Shown here: positions 1 through 9,218 of the stretch, piece after piece | Position numbering within the stretch: position 1 is the first letter of the stretch | Layout: each line of letters starts with the position of its first letter | Origin: Allokutzneria sp. A3M-2-11 16 | Lineage (GTDB): Bacteria; Actinomycetota; Actinomycetes; Mycobacteriales; Pseudonocardiaceae | Reading direction: 5' to 3' | Assembly: GCF_024213555.1 (NCBI RefSeq) | Contig: NZ_JANAVO010000001.1 | Location: 806,001 to 870,000, forward strand | DNA length: 64,000 bases | Notes under the pieces: generated by a model | The model's input: the letters and a program-made list of their open reading frames with translations, nothing else | The model's database searches: none | What the model was told of the DNA's origin: nothing | Made by a program: the position numbers and the translations under genes

Positions 1-398
1 GCGGCGCCGTCCTTGCCCTGTCCGCCCCCGTCGAGGATCAGGAGGTCGTAGGGGCCGTAGTCCGCGATGCGCTGCCATTCACCGCGCACGACCTCTACGC
101 GGTCGTGGTTCTCGAAGACCTCGGCGGCGATGGCGGCGCGCTCCGGATCGCGTTCCACGCTGACCAGGTCCACGCCGTCAGCGGCGCCGGAGGCGAGCCA
201 CGCCAGGCCGACGCCGCACCCGGTCCCCGTTTCACCGATGCGTCGCCGGGCACCACCGGCAAGCACCTGGAGCAGGCGCCCTTGCTCCGGGCGGCACGAG
301 AACTCGAAGCCGTGGCGACCGGCGGCGTCCACGGCCCGTCTGACGAGCGAGGGCAGGTTGTCGATCTCGTCATGCGTTTTGGTGCCCTGGAACGACAT
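1..398 (-). CDS. Class I SAM-dependent methyltransferase (5' part; runs off window)
   Basis: The N-terminal 132 residues of a small soluble methyltransferase, read leftward from an ATG at 398; the C-terminus lies beyond the window. The glycine-rich SAM-binding motif I reads GETGTGCGVG at about residue 55. It is followed by the acidic motif II region (VSVERDPER) and a motif III/IV-like LILDGGG near the break. This order fits the O-methyltransferase / DUF1442-like class I fold. The substrate cannot be told. It is divergent from the secreted GH172 gene at 544, with 145 bp between them. The fold is fairly certain; the exact family is not. Confidence 0.7.
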   Translation of the reverse strand, partial: MSFQGTKTHDEIDNLPSLVRRAVDAAGRHGFEFSCRPEQGRLLQVLAGGARRRIGETGTGCGVGLAWLASGAADGVDLVSVERDPERAAIAAEVFENHDRVEVVRGEWQRIADYGPYDLLILDGGGQGKDGA

Positions 399-543
399 TC
401 CCCGAGTGTCGCACGCTCACCAGACTTCGTTCCAGGACGAAAGGCCAGCTCGGCGGCAAACCTTTCCCCTGTTGAGCCGTCAGGCAGAGTGTCCATTCAG
501 AATCACCGCTGTCCACTATGGACAAGCAACGCAAGGGGGCGCC

Positions 544-3177
544 GTGCGCGGCATCCATCGCTTTCGCCACGTCATCGGGCGGACATCCGCCGCGCTGTTC
601 GTGGTCACCGCCGTGACGTTGGGTACAGCCCCGGCGGCCTCCCCGCAGACTGCGGCGCCCACCGGGGACAAGGGACCCATCGGCTGGGCGGGCTACCGTC
701 AGCTCGACGGCATGGCAGCGTTGCGCGGAGCCACCGAGACGCGGCAGTTTTCCAGCTACGACAGGGAAGGCCGCAACAACGACGGCTTCGACGGCAAGTA
801 CGCGTGCCTGCGGACGACCGCGACCAACTGCGTGATCGCCGAGCGCACGGGGGCCGGTGAGATCGAGTCGATCTGGTTCACCCGCGACCACGGTGTGGTG
901 ACCAAGACCGGCTGGATCAAGATCGAACTGGACGGCAAGACCGTCCTGAAAGCACCGCTGCAGGACGTGGTGGACGGCAAGCTCGGCGCGCCGTTCATGT
1001 GGCCGCTGGTGGGCAACCGCGACGACACCTCCGGCGGCGTGGTGATCAAGGTCCCGATGCCGTTCCGCACGTCGATGCGGGTCACCACGCAGCACAACCC
1101 GCAGTTCCACCACGTCGTCTACCGCAGCTTCGCCGACGCGGACGGGGTTCCCGCGTTCGACCCCAAGGACCCCGCGACCGACGTGATCACCCGGCTCCGG
1201 GCGTCCGGCCTCACCGACCCCAAGCCCGCGAAGCGGGGCGCGAGCACCAAGAAGTCCACTGTGGACATCCAGCCGGGCGCGGCGGCCAAGGTCGCCGAGC
1301 TGTCCGGGCCCGCGCAGATCAGCCAGCTGCGGGTGCGGCTGCCCCAGGTGATCCCCAGCCCCACGGTCAACGACGACGGCAGGGCCTACGGCAAGGGCGG
1401 CTCCAGCACCTTCACCGCCGCGGTGCACCCGAAGAACACCGGGGTGCGGCTGACCCGGCGCTTCGACCCCGAGGTGGAGAACACCCTGGCGAACGTGCTC
1501 GTGGACGGCAAGCCCGCGGGGCAGTGGCAGCACAAGACCCGGCTCGGCCCGCTGACCTGGGCCGACCAGAGCCTGGACGTCGCTCCCGCGCTCACCTCGG
1601 ACAAGTCGAAGATCACCGTTCGCACCGAGTTCGTCTCCTCCGAGGTGGACTTCAACGAGTTCCGCTACGACGTGCACAGCCTCGTCGACGGCTCGTGGGT
1701 GCGCACCGACGTGATGGACCTCGGCCCGCACCACCCGGGTGAGGAGTCCGCGCACGGCTACAAGGTCGAGAAGCAGACGTGGAGTGGGCGCCGCTCCTCC
1801 TACTACCCCGTCGACGCCGGTCAGGTGGCCGCGTCGGACGCCGTGCTGACCGGGGCGCGCCTGCGGATCAGCTTCGACGGAGTGACCACTGTGGACGCTC
1901 CGATCGGCGAGTTCTTCGGCTCCGGCCTCGGCGAGTTCGACGTGCGGTCGCTGATGTTCGCGATGGACCCGGGCAAGGACGGTTGGTACACCTCGTGGTG
2001 GCCGATGCCGTTCGCGCGCAACGCGGTCGTGGAGGTCGTCAACGGCAGCGGGACCGCCATCCCGGGTGCCTCGGTCGAGGTCACCTCGGCGCCGGACAGC
2101 ACCGTGGCGGAACGCTTGCGCGCCAACGGTTCTCTGGGCTACTTCCACGCGACGCACCGGAGCGGGGCCGCCGAGCGCGACAAGGACTGGATCGCCGTGG
2201 ACGCCTCGGGCCGAGGCGTGTACTACGGGATGACGCACAGCATGCGCGGCAAGCTCCCGCTCGGCACCGACGTCCCCCGGCTGTACCTGGAGGGCGACGA
2301 GCGGATCTACTCCGACGGCGTGCTCACGCCGCTCCAGTACGGCACCGGCACGGAGGACTTCTACGAGTCCGGGTGGTACTTCCGCACCGGCACCTTCGGG
2401 ATGCCCACGGCCGGATACCCGGCGCACGAGGTCGGCGGCGACGGCTGTCAGCTCGACTGCACCGGCGCCTACCGGCTGATGGTGACGGACGCGATCCCGT
2501 TCAACAGCGCCTTCCGCTTCGGCATCGAGTCCGGGCCGCTCGCCGACGTCGCCGCCGACTACAGCGCCACGTCCTACTGGTACGGCAAACCGCAGACCAC
2601 TCTGCGGAGCACCGACCGGATCGACCTCACCAACACCGCGGAGCGCGACCAGCACGGCTACCGCGCCGAAGCGGAGACCACGGCCAAGCTGACCTCCAGC
2701 TTCGAGGGCGACAGCGACCACGACAACGCCACGGGCACCATCACCTCCGCCACCGGCAAGATCAGCTTCACCGTCGCGGCGGACCAGGCGAACACCGGCG
2801 TGCAGCTCGTCCGCACCGCCGACCACGCCCGCCCCTACCAGGAGGTCAAGGTCCTGGTGGACGGCGCGGAGGCGGGAACCTGGCTCCAGGTCACCGGAAA
2901 CGCCTCCCAGCGGTGGCTCCAGGACACCTTCACCATCCCGGCGAGGTTCACCTCGGGCAAGAAGAAGCTGGCGATCACGCTGGAGCCCGTGAGGGGCTCG
3001 GCCCCGTGGACGGCCAGCACCTACGCCGTCCGATCGTTCGTTGGCCCGTTCGACGCGGGCACCGCGCGCTCGGCGGCCCAACAGCTCGACCCGCCCGCGC
3101 TCGACTGGCGTCCGGCAGACCGCGGCCCGCTCGTCCGCGACTCGCGCGACCCCATCTCCACCAGGCCGGGCGGCTAA
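544..3177 (+). CDS. Secreted GH172 (DUF2961) glycoside hydrolase-like protein
   Basis: 877-residue protein with a Sec signal peptide (positive MRGIHRFR start, hydrophobic core, cleavage around APAASPQ). The first catalytic DUF2961 half is recognisable from GEIESIWFTRD and the following beta-rich segment. The second carries YLEGDERIY and the family hallmark GTGTEDFYESGWYF near residue 610. GH172 proteins are alpha-D-fructofuranosidase or difructose-anhydride-type enzymes, and some members act on D-arabinan. The extra C-terminal beta-sandwich (about 700-870) may bind carbohydrate. GTG 544 was chosen over the long upstream reading frame because AAGGGGG lies 5-11 nt upstream and the signal peptide starts there. 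Likely monocistronic, ending at an inverted repeat (3279-3350). Family assignment is strong; substrate is inferred only. Confidence 0.85.
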   Translation: MRGIHRFRHVIGRTSAALFVVTAVTLGTAPAASPQTAAPTGDKGPIGWAGYRQLDGMAALRGATETRQFSSYDREGRNNDGFDGKYACLRTTATNCVIAERTGAGEIESIWFTRDHGVVTKTGWIKIELDGKTVLKAPLQDVVDGKLGAPFMWPLVGNRDDTSGGVVIKVPMPFRTSMRVTTQHNPQFHHVVYRSFADADGVPAFDPKDPATDVITRLRASGLTDPKPAKRGASTKKSTVDIQPGAAAKVAELSGPAQISQLRVRLPQVIPSPTVNDDGRAYGKGGSSTFTAAVHPKNTGVRLTRRFDPEVENTLANVLVDGKPAGQWQHKTRLGPLTWADQSLDVAPALTSDKSKITVRTEFVSSEVDFNEFRYDVHSLVDGSWVRTDVMDLGPHHPGEESAHGYKVEKQTWSGRRSSYYPVDAGQVAASDAVLTGARLRISFDGVTTVDAPIGEFFGSGLGEFDVRSLMFAMDPGKDGWYTSWWPMPFARNAVVEVVNGSGTAIPGASVEVTSAPDSTVAERLRANGSLGYFHATHRSGAAERDKDWIAVDASGRGVYYGMTHSMRGKLPLGTDVPRLYLEGDERIYSDGVLTPLQYGTGTEDFYESGWYFRTGTFGMPTAGYPAHEVGGDGCQLDCTGAYRLMVTDAIPFNSAFRFGIESGPLADVAADYSATSYWYGKPQTTLRSTDRIDLTNTAERDQHGYRAEAETTAKLTSSFEGDSDHDNATGTITSATGKISFTVAADQANTGVQLVRTADHARPYQEVKVLVDGAEAGTWLQVTGNASQRWLQDTFTIPARFTSGKKKLAITLEPVRGSAPWTASTYAVRSFVGPFDAGTARSAAQQLDPPALDWRPADRGPLVRDSRDPISTRPGG

Positions 3178-3278
3178 CCCCTATCCCGCAAGCCCCGCCC
3201 GCACTCCGCACACCAAGTAAACTCTGTCCCATGCCCTCCACCCGCCCGCTCACCCCATCCCCCGCGGGCGCCGTCTAG

Positions 3279-3352
3279 AGAACCCCGTTTCGTACTCATA
3301 ACGGGAAAAAGAGCGCTCCAAAATCCCGGCAAGAGTACGAAACGGGTTCTTT
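3279..3352. terminator. Nested inverted repeat between convergent genes
   Basis: Arms 3279-3297 and 3333-3350 are complementary over 18 bp with one bulged C. The 35-nt interior itself contains a CGGGA/TCCCG pair and the palindrome GAGCGCTC. The element lies between the converging GH172 gene and the GGDEF/EAL gene, and the right arm ends in TTCTTT. It fits a bidirectional transcription terminator, though the large structured loop is unusual. Confidence 0.55.
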
Positions 3353-3422
3353 GGCGACCTCGGGGCGGGATGAGGGTGTGTGGGGGCGTGGGGTGGGGCG
3401 GGGGTCGCTTTCGTGGTGGGGC

Positions 3423-5573
3423 TCAGGATCGCCAGCGGGGGTCGCCGAAGGTGGCGGCCAGCTCGTCCGCCCGGCCCGGCCGCCCGACCAGCGCGCCCAT
3501 GCCGAGGTCGGCGGCCGCGGCCAACCAGAACCCGGCGTCGTCCGCGGTGGTCAGACCGTCCACGATCACCTCGGCCCCGGCCCGGTGCACCAGTCCGGGC
3601 AGCAGGCGCAGCGCCTCGGTCACCGGTGAGTCGGGCAGCTTCGCCCGCCCGGTCAGCGCGCGGTCCAGCCACACCGCGTCCACCGGCAGGTCCACCACCG
3701 CGGCCAGCTCGGCGCTGCCCAGCCCGAAGTCCCGGATCGCGGTGCGCACCCCGACGTCGGCGAGCCCGGCCAGGTTGCCCCTGGCCTCGCCCAGGTCGGT
3801 GGTCAACGCGAGCGAGGGCAGCGCCACCAGCAGCCGTCCCGGCGGGAACGCCGTCTCCTCCACCACGTCGAGCACCCGGCTCACCAGATCGGAGTCGGCG
3901 GCCTGGTGCGGGGTCACGCTGATCGTCAGCAGCAGGTCCCGGCCCAGCTGCCGCCGCCACCACCCGGTCTGCTGGCATCCGGTGCGCAGCAACCACTCCC
4001 CCAGCGGCAGCATCAGCCCGGACACCTCGGCCAGCTCCCGGCAGCGCTCGTCCGGCAGCGGGCCCAGCTCGGCGTGGTTCCAGCGGAGCAGCACCTCCAC
4101 CCCGTGCACCGCTCCGTCGGCCAGCCGGGTCAGCGGCCGGTAGTTCGCCTCCACCGCCCCGTTCTCGAAGGCGCCGGGCATGGTCGCGGCCAGCGCGTCG
4201 AGTTCCCGGTCCCGCCGGATCTGCTCGGGGTGGGCCAACTCCCACTGACCGGGTCCGGCCGCCTTCGCCCGGCGCAGCGCCAGGTGCGCGTCCCGCAACA
4301 GCTCGCGGGGCTCGCGGTCCCTGGGCGGCCGGTGCACCACGCCGATGCTGGCCGAGGCGGGAAGCCCGTGCTCGCCAACGTAAGCCGGTTCGGCGAGTTC
4401 TTGGCGCAGGGTGTGCACCAGGCTCGCCGGGAGCGGGGTGGTCGGCGTGTTCTCCAGCAGCAGCGCGAACTCGGCGCCGTCGAAGCGGGCCACCACGGCC
4501 TTCTCCCCGGACAGCGACGTCCTGAGCCGCTGTGCCACCAGCACCAGCAACTGCTGGCCCACTTGCTCGCCGAGCCCGTCGCGGACCGCGGGGTAGGCGT
4601 CCAAGTCCAGGTGCAGCAGGGTGAGGCCGTAGTGCGGATCTGCTTGGTGCAACGCGGTTTCCAGCTGGGTGGTGAAGTACTGGCGGTTGGGCAGCCCGGT
4701 CAGCACGTCGTGCAGGGCCTGCCTGCTGAGCTCGTTCTGCAGCAGCACCAGTTCCGTGTCGTTCTCCACCACGGTGACGAAGTGGCTGGGCTCCTCGTCG
4801 GTCCCGCGCAGCAGCGAGGCGGTGATGGAGACCTGGACCGGATCTCCGTTCTGCTGCACCAACCGCTGCGACTGCTTGATCCGCTCGGTCCGGCCGTCCA
4901 GCACCGCCTGGTAGTCCTCGCGCAGCACCGGCGCGTAGTCCTGGTGCACCAGGTCGAACAGGTTGCGCCCGGTCAGTTCCGCGGGCGGGTGGCCGAGGAT
5001 GGCCGCGATCGCGCCGTTGGCCTGCACCACGGTGCCGTCCAGCTCGGTGACCAGGATTCCGCTGGCCGAGGAGGTGGCCACCTCGTCGAAGCGGGCCTGG
5101 GCCGAACGCAGGTTGTACTTGGCGTCCCGCACCGCCTTGAGCAAGGAAGCGTGCATACCCTGTTGCTGTTCCAGGGTTTCCCGCTGCGCGGCGGAGACGT
5201 AGCCGGTGGCCAGCGCGCCGACCACCCGCACCACGGGCTCGGCGAAGCGCTCGACCGGTCGCAGCTCCGGCAGCGCGAGCAGACCCTGGACCAGGACGTC
5301 CATCGTGCTCGACAGGCTCTTGTCGCTGGTGCAGTTCAGCTCGACCAGCCGGGCACCCGCCAGGGCCGCCCGTTCCGGCTGGGGTGGCTCGGCGAGCGCC
5401 GCCGCGCAGAGCTCGTCGACGACCTCGGTCAGCGCGGCCTCGAACTGCTCGTGCGGCAGCGGCACGTAGTTCGTCCCGGCCAGCAGGTAGGCCAGCTTGC
5501 GCGCCAGTGTTCGCCGCTGCCGGTTCTCGGGGACCAGCGCCGGTTCTTCCGGGTGTCGGCCGGGAGTGGACAT
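3423..5573 (-). CDS. PAS-GGDEF-EAL protein with degenerate active sites
   Basis: 716-residue cytoplasmic signalling protein. An N-terminal helical region (about 1-155) is followed by a PAS domain (about 160-275), a GGDEF domain (about 285-450) and an EAL domain (about 465-710). The GGDEF signature reads DGAEF, the EAL motif reads EVL (VEVLLRW), and the metal-binding DDFG segment reads RDFGLG. All three depart from residues normally needed for c-di-GMP synthesis or hydrolysis, so a sensing or scaffold role is more likely than catalysis. No transmembrane segment is visible. The ATG at 5573 is preferred because the protein becomes homologous-looking there; an in-frame extension to 5750 looks non-coding. 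A weak GGAAG lies about 12 nt upstream. Monocistronic. Confidence 0.85.
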   Translation of the reverse strand: MSTPGRHPEEPALVPENRQRRTLARKLAYLLAGTNYVPLPHEQFEAALTEVVDELCAAALAEPPQPERAALAGARLVELNCTSDKSLSSTMDVLVQGLLALPELRPVERFAEPVVRVVGALATGYVSAAQRETLEQQQGMHASLLKAVRDAKYNLRSAQARFDEVATSSASGILVTELDGTVVQANGAIAAILGHPPAELTGRNLFDLVHQDYAPVLREDYQAVLDGRTERIKQSQRLVQQNGDPVQVSITASLLRGTDEEPSHFVTVVENDTELVLLQNELSRQALHDVLTGLPNRQYFTTQLETALHQADPHYGLTLLHLDLDAYPAVRDGLGEQVGQQLLVLVAQRLRTSLSGEKAVVARFDGAEFALLLENTPTTPLPASLVHTLRQELAEPAYVGEHGLPASASIGVVHRPPRDREPRELLRDAHLALRRAKAAGPGQWELAHPEQIRRDRELDALAATMPGAFENGAVEANYRPLTRLADGAVHGVEVLLRWNHAELGPLPDERCRELAEVSGLMLPLGEWLLRTGCQQTGWWRRQLGRDLLLTISVTPHQAADSDLVSRVLDVVEETAFPPGRLLVALPSLALTTDLGEARGNLAGLADVGVRTAIRDFGLGSAELAAVVDLPVDAVWLDRALTGRAKLPDSPVTEALRLLPGLVHRAGAEVIVDGLTTADDAGFWLAAAADLGMGALVGRPGRADELAATFGDPRWRS

Positions 5574-5857
5574 CAGCTCAGGACTTCCCGTCCGCGCCCG
5601 CGTCGGCGGGGAATCCCCGGTCCGTGCCGCATCTCTTCCCCACCTCCATTCGTTGAAGCGACCCAGCATACCGATTCCGGAAGTAACACCGGTGCGGCGT
5701 TCTCCCACCTTGTGCACCCGTTCGGGCGCTTTCCAAGCGCCGAAATTCAATAAGAAGAAGACCCTGTCAAGCGCGTGAGGTCCACTTCAGGCATATTCCT
5801 AATGCATTCGGAACTCACGCACCGGCGAGTCCCGAAAAGGACTTCATGTTCGACGGC

Positions 5858-6685
5858 TCAGGGCTTCCTGGCCAGGCCCCCGTAGCCGTACTCGTTGATC
5901 GACGGGATCTCGGTGACGGCGCCGGGGCCGTCCGGCCGCCACCGGGCGCAGCCGACCAACCCGGGCTCGACCAGCTCGAACTCGCCGAACAGCGTGATGA
6001 TCTCGTCGTAGCCGCGAGCGGTGAACCGGTCGGCGCTCCTGGACTCCCGCATCACGTCGGCCACCCCGTCCACCCGCCCCTCCTGCCCGTCCCGGGTGAT
6101 GTGGCTCAGCGCGAGGTGGCTGCCGGGGGCGAGCGGGTCGCGGTAGTGCCCGAGCAGGTCGGCCAGTGCCCGCGTCTCGCCGGGAATCCAGTGCAGCACG
6201 AGCATGAACAGCAGCCCGACCGGTTGGCTGAAGTCGAGCAGCCGCCGGACCGCGGTGCTGCCCAGGACGGCGTCGGGATCGCGCAGGTCCGCCTGCACCA
6301 CGCCGGTGCCGGGGGTGTTCCTGAGCATCAGCTCGCTGTGCGCGACCGCCACCGGGTCGAAGTCCACGTAGACCACCCGGCAGGACGGGTCCACCTGGTG
6401 CGCGATCTCGTGCACGTTGCCGACCGTGGGAATGCCCGAGCCGATGTCCAGGAACTGCCGGACCCCCTGCGACACCTGGTAGCGCACGACCCTGCCCATG
6501 AAGGCGCGCTGGAGCCGCGCGGCGGCGCGGGCGTGCGGCTCGAAGCGCTCCAGGCTGGCGGCGGTCTCCCGGTCGACCGCGAAGTTGTGGCTGCCGCCGA
6601 GCAGGCAGTCGTAGATCCGGGCGACGCTCGGCACGGTCATGTCGATGCTGGGCGGCACCCAGTCCGGAGCCGGTGTCCGTGCCAT
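5858..6685 (-). CDS. SAM-dependent methyltransferase, PF04672 family (copy 1)
   Basis: 275-residue member of the actinomycete S-adenosyl methyltransferase family (PF04672, formerly DUF574). Diagnostic segments are SVARIYDCLLGGSHNFAVDR near the N-terminus and the SAM-binding FLDIGSGIPTVGNVHEIA near residue 80. The second strand YVDFDPVAVAHS and the C-terminal EPGLVGCARWRP are also present. Divergent from the P450 at 6805 across a 119-bp intergenic region with a promoter-like block. GAGG lies 11 nt upstream of ATG 6685. Copy 2 at 11823 shares these motifs and the same relation to a P450. The substrate of the family is unknown. Confidence 0.88.
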   Translation of the reverse strand: MARTPAPDWVPPSIDMTVPSVARIYDCLLGGSHNFAVDRETAASLERFEPHARAAARLQRAFMGRVVRYQVSQGVRQFLDIGSGIPTVGNVHEIAHQVDPSCRVVYVDFDPVAVAHSELMLRNTPGTGVVQADLRDPDAVLGSTAVRRLLDFSQPVGLLFMLVLHWIPGETRALADLLGHYRDPLAPGSHLALSHITRDGQEGRVDGVADVMRESRSADRFTARGYDEIITLFGEFELVEPGLVGCARWRPDGPGAVTEIPSINEYGYGGLARKP

Positions 6686-6725
6686 GGGAAAAGCGCCTCG
6701 ATTCGCGGGAGATGGGGCCGTCCCA

Positions 6726-6776
6726 CCCACCTGATCGGGTGCTGTCGGGTCCGGCCGAATGGGCCCTAGGATGGCG
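6726..6776 (+). promoter_or_regulatory. Conserved P450 upstream element, copy 1
   Basis: A block containing ATCGGGTGCTGTC, then GGCCGAATGG, then CCTAG..TGGCG. The same block lies in the same orientation upstream of the second P450 (11705-11753). It includes a GGCC-GAAT-GGCC-like partial palindrome and a -10-like TAGGAT at 6767-6772, 33 nt before the P450 start. It probably acts as promoter plus operator for the divergent methyltransferase/P450 pair. Confidence 0.5.
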
Positions 6777-6804
6777 CACTCCTTTTATCACACAAGGAGT
6801 GCGC
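6774..6804 (+). promoter_or_regulatory. Hairpin covering the Shine-Dalgarno site of the P450
   Basis: A perfect 11-bp inverted repeat (6774-6784 and 6794-6804) with a 9-nt loop. The right arm contains the AAGGAG ribosome-binding site and ends at the base before ATG 6805. In RNA this would hide the ribosome-binding site. The second P450 copy has no such hairpin. It could be a translational switch or a DNA operator. Confidence 0.5.
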
Positions 6805-8118
6805 ATGTCCGTTCGAGCGGCACCCGGCCGGTGGCCGTTACTTGGCCACACACCATCGCTGCTGCTCGGAAGATTTCGGTTCACCGACGGCCTGCGGGCG
6901 CACGGTGACGTTGTCGAGTTGTATATCGGACCGCTCCGGACCTATTTCCTGACAAGCCCTGAGCTGGTGCATCGCGTCCTGGTCACCGAAGGCGCGGGTT
7001 TCGGAAAGGGCGCACTTCTGCACAAGCTCCGGCCGTACCTGGGCAACGGGGTGGCGATGTCCGACGGCCCGCTGCACCGGCGGCAGCGCAGGCTGCTGCT
7101 GCCCGCCTTCGCGCACGGCCGGATCGAGCACTACGCCCGGAACATGGTGCGGGCGGCCACCGAGCTGGCCGGGTCCTGGCAGCCCGGCGAGGTCAGGGAC
7201 ATCGCCGCCGACATGCAGCGGGTGGCGGTCACCATCGTCGGTGAGGCGCTGTTCTCCACGCAGCTGGGCGGCGCCGCGATCGAGGAGGCCCGCCGGTCCA
7301 TCCCGGTCATCGTCAAGCAGGGCACCATCCGGGCGCTGTCCCCCTCGTTCGTGGAACGCCTGCCACTGCCGGGAAACCGGGCCTTCGACGCCGCGGTGAC
7401 CCGGATGCGGGAGGTGGTCGCCAAGGTGGTCGCGGGCTGGGACGGCACCGACAACGGTGACCTGCTGTCCCTGCTCTTGCTGGCCAGGGACGAGGAAACC
7501 GGCGAGGGCATGACCGAGCGGGAGGTCTTTGACGAGGTCATCACGCTGCTCTCCGCGGGCATCGAGACCAGCGCGCTGGCGCTGGGCTGGCTCTTCCACG
7601 AACTGGGCAACCGGCCGGAGGTCGAGGCCCGGGTGCGGGACGAGGTCGACGAGGTGGTGGGCGACCGCCCGGTCACCTTCGCCGACCTGCCGAAGCTGGA
7701 GTACACCCGGCGGGTGATCACCGAGGTGCTGCGGATGTACCCGATCTGGGTGCTGATGCGGCGGGCCATCCGCCAGACCGACCTCGGTGGGCTGTGCGTG
7801 CGGCCCGGGGACGAGGTCCTGCTCAGCCCGCACGCACTGCACTTCGACCCGAACTCGTTCCCCGACCCGGAGCGCTTCGACCCGGACCGCTGGTCGCCGG
7901 ACCGCGCCGCTACAGTGCCCGACGGCGCGTTCATCCCCTTCGGCGCCGGAATCCGGCAGTGCCTCGGCAACTCCTTCGCCATGACCGAAATGCTGATCGT
8001 CGTCGCGTCGGTGGTCGCCCGCTGGCGGCTCGTCCCGGTGCCCGATCGCCCGGTGCGGGTGAAGTTCACCAGCGTGGCGCACCCCAGCGAACTCCCCATG
8101 ACGGCGACTCCGCGTTAG
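6805..8118 (+). CDS. Cytochrome P450 (copy 1)
   Basis: 437-residue soluble bacterial P450. The I-helix oxygen-activation motif is SAGIETS, the K-helix ExxR is EVLR, the meander has FDPDRW, and the heme-binding loop is FGAGIRQCLGN with the cysteine ligand. The N-terminus (MSVRAAPGRWPLLGH) resembles the pentalenene-oxygenase-like group. It starts 36 bp after a conserved promoter block and ends 39 bp before the secreted hydrolase at 8158, so the two are probably co-transcribed. Its paralogue lies at 10355-11671 in mirror orientation. A ferredoxin or reductase partner is not encoded nearby. Substrate unknown. Confidence 0.93.
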   Translation: MSVRAAPGRWPLLGHTPSLLLGRFRFTDGLRAHGDVVELYIGPLRTYFLTSPELVHRVLVTEGAGFGKGALLHKLRPYLGNGVAMSDGPLHRRQRRLLLPAFAHGRIEHYARNMVRAATELAGSWQPGEVRDIAADMQRVAVTIVGEALFSTQLGGAAIEEARRSIPVIVKQGTIRALSPSFVERLPLPGNRAFDAAVTRMREVVAKVVAGWDGTDNGDLLSLLLLARDEETGEGMTEREVFDEVITLLSAGIETSALALGWLFHELGNRPEVEARVRDEVDEVVGDRPVTFADLPKLEYTRRVITEVLRMYPIWVLMRRAIRQTDLGGLCVRPGDEVLLSPHALHFDPNSFPDPERFDPDRWSPDRAATVPDGAFIPFGAGIRQCLGNSFAMTEMLIVVASVVARWRLVPVPDRPVRVKFTSVAHPSELPMTATPR

Positions 8119-8157
8119 CGGTTGTCCCCCTTCCCCGACCCCACACGGAGGTTTCCC

Positions 8158-9207
8158 GTGCGATTGTTCTGGCGCCGGATCGGCACGGCGACGGCGGCCT
8201 GCCTCGTCCTCGGCGCGCTGCTCGCGCCCGTTCCAGCGGGTGCGGCCGACGCCACCTGCCGGGACCTGGACATCCCGGTGTCCCTGATCGAGCTGCCGGT
8301 GCTCAAGCTCGACCAGACCATGCACGGCAGGCTGTGCGTCCCGGCGGGCGGCAGCAACACCGTGCAGGTCCTGGTGCCCGGCGGTTCCTACAACAGCTCG
8401 TACTGGGACATCGCGGGGACCTCGACGCCCCGGTCCTACCGGAAGGTGCTCAACCAGGCCGGGTTCGCCACGCTCGCGGTGGACCGGATCGGCACCGGGC
8501 GCAGCTCCAAACCGCTGAGCGCGCTGCTGACCGCCTTCGGCCAGGCCAACGCGGTCAGCCAGGTGGTCAAGGCGATGAAGTCCGGTTCGCACGGGCCGAA
8601 GTTCGCCAAGGTCGTCCTCGCCGGGCACTCGGCGGGCACGGCGATCTCGATCATCGCAGCGGCCACCCACGGCAACGTGGACGGCGTGATCGCCACCGGC
8701 ATGGTGCACAAGCTGAACCTGCTCGGCGCCATCCCGCCGCTCACTACGTTCAGCCCGGTGCTGCTCGACGGGAAGCCGGAGTTCCGGAACATGGACCCGA
8801 CGTACCTGACCACGACGAAAGGCATGCGCTACAACGCTTTCCACCTGGGCGGGCCGTACGACGCCTCGGCGGTCGCCGCGGACGAGGCGACCAAGGACGT
8901 CTTCGCCGTGGGCGAGCTGCTCGACGCGACCCTGCTCGGCGTGCTCCTGCCGTACAGCCGGAAGGTCAAGGTGCCGGTGCTGGTCGCGATGGCGTCCAAC
9001 GACGGAGCCGCCTGCGGTGGCCTGCTCGGCGGGGACTGCTCCACGGCGGAGTCGCTGATGCGGTTCGAGGGCCCCAACTTCGCCCCCGAGGCGAAGCTGC
9101 GCACCTTCGTGCTGCCGAACTACGGCCACGCCCTCAACTTCGCGCCGAACGCGCACGAGTTCTTCCGGACCGCCGCGCGGTGGTCGCAGGAGATGGTCGG
9201 GCGCTAG
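8158..9207 (+). CDS. Secreted alpha/beta hydrolase (copy 1)
   Basis: 349 residues with a Sec signal peptide (RRIGTATAACLVLGALL, cleavage near AGAADA). The alpha/beta-hydrolase nucleophile elbow is GHSAG near residue 160, an oxyanion-loop-like LVPGGSYNSSYW lies near 80, and the probable catalytic His is in LPNYGHALN near residue 320. Conserved cysteines (ATCRD, RLCVP, ACGG, GDCSTAES) suggest disulfides outside the cell. GTG 8158 follows ACGGAGG at 7-nt spacing. Downstream partner of the P450 at 6805. The mirror copy at 9276-10325 has exactly the same length. Confidence 0.85.
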   Translation: MRLFWRRIGTATAACLVLGALLAPVPAGAADATCRDLDIPVSLIELPVLKLDQTMHGRLCVPAGGSNTVQVLVPGGSYNSSYWDIAGTSTPRSYRKVLNQAGFATLAVDRIGTGRSSKPLSALLTAFGQANAVSQVVKAMKSGSHGPKFAKVVLAGHSAGTAISIIAAATHGNVDGVIATGMVHKLNLLGAIPPLTTFSPVLLDGKPEFRNMDPTYLTTTKGMRYNAFHLGGPYDASAVAADEATKDVFAVGELLDATLLGVLLPYSRKVKVPVLVAMASNDGAACGGLLGGDCSTAESLMRFEGPNFAPEAKLRTFVLPNYGHALNFAPNAHEFFRTAARWSQEMVGR

Positions 9208-9218
9208 ACCGGACAACG

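Noticed and set aside
370-3081. Long 903-codon frame antisense to the GH172 gene
   Set aside because: Typical high-GC shadow: Arg/Gly/Val/Ala-rich without recognisable domains, opposite a well-supported secreted enzyme with a signal peptide.
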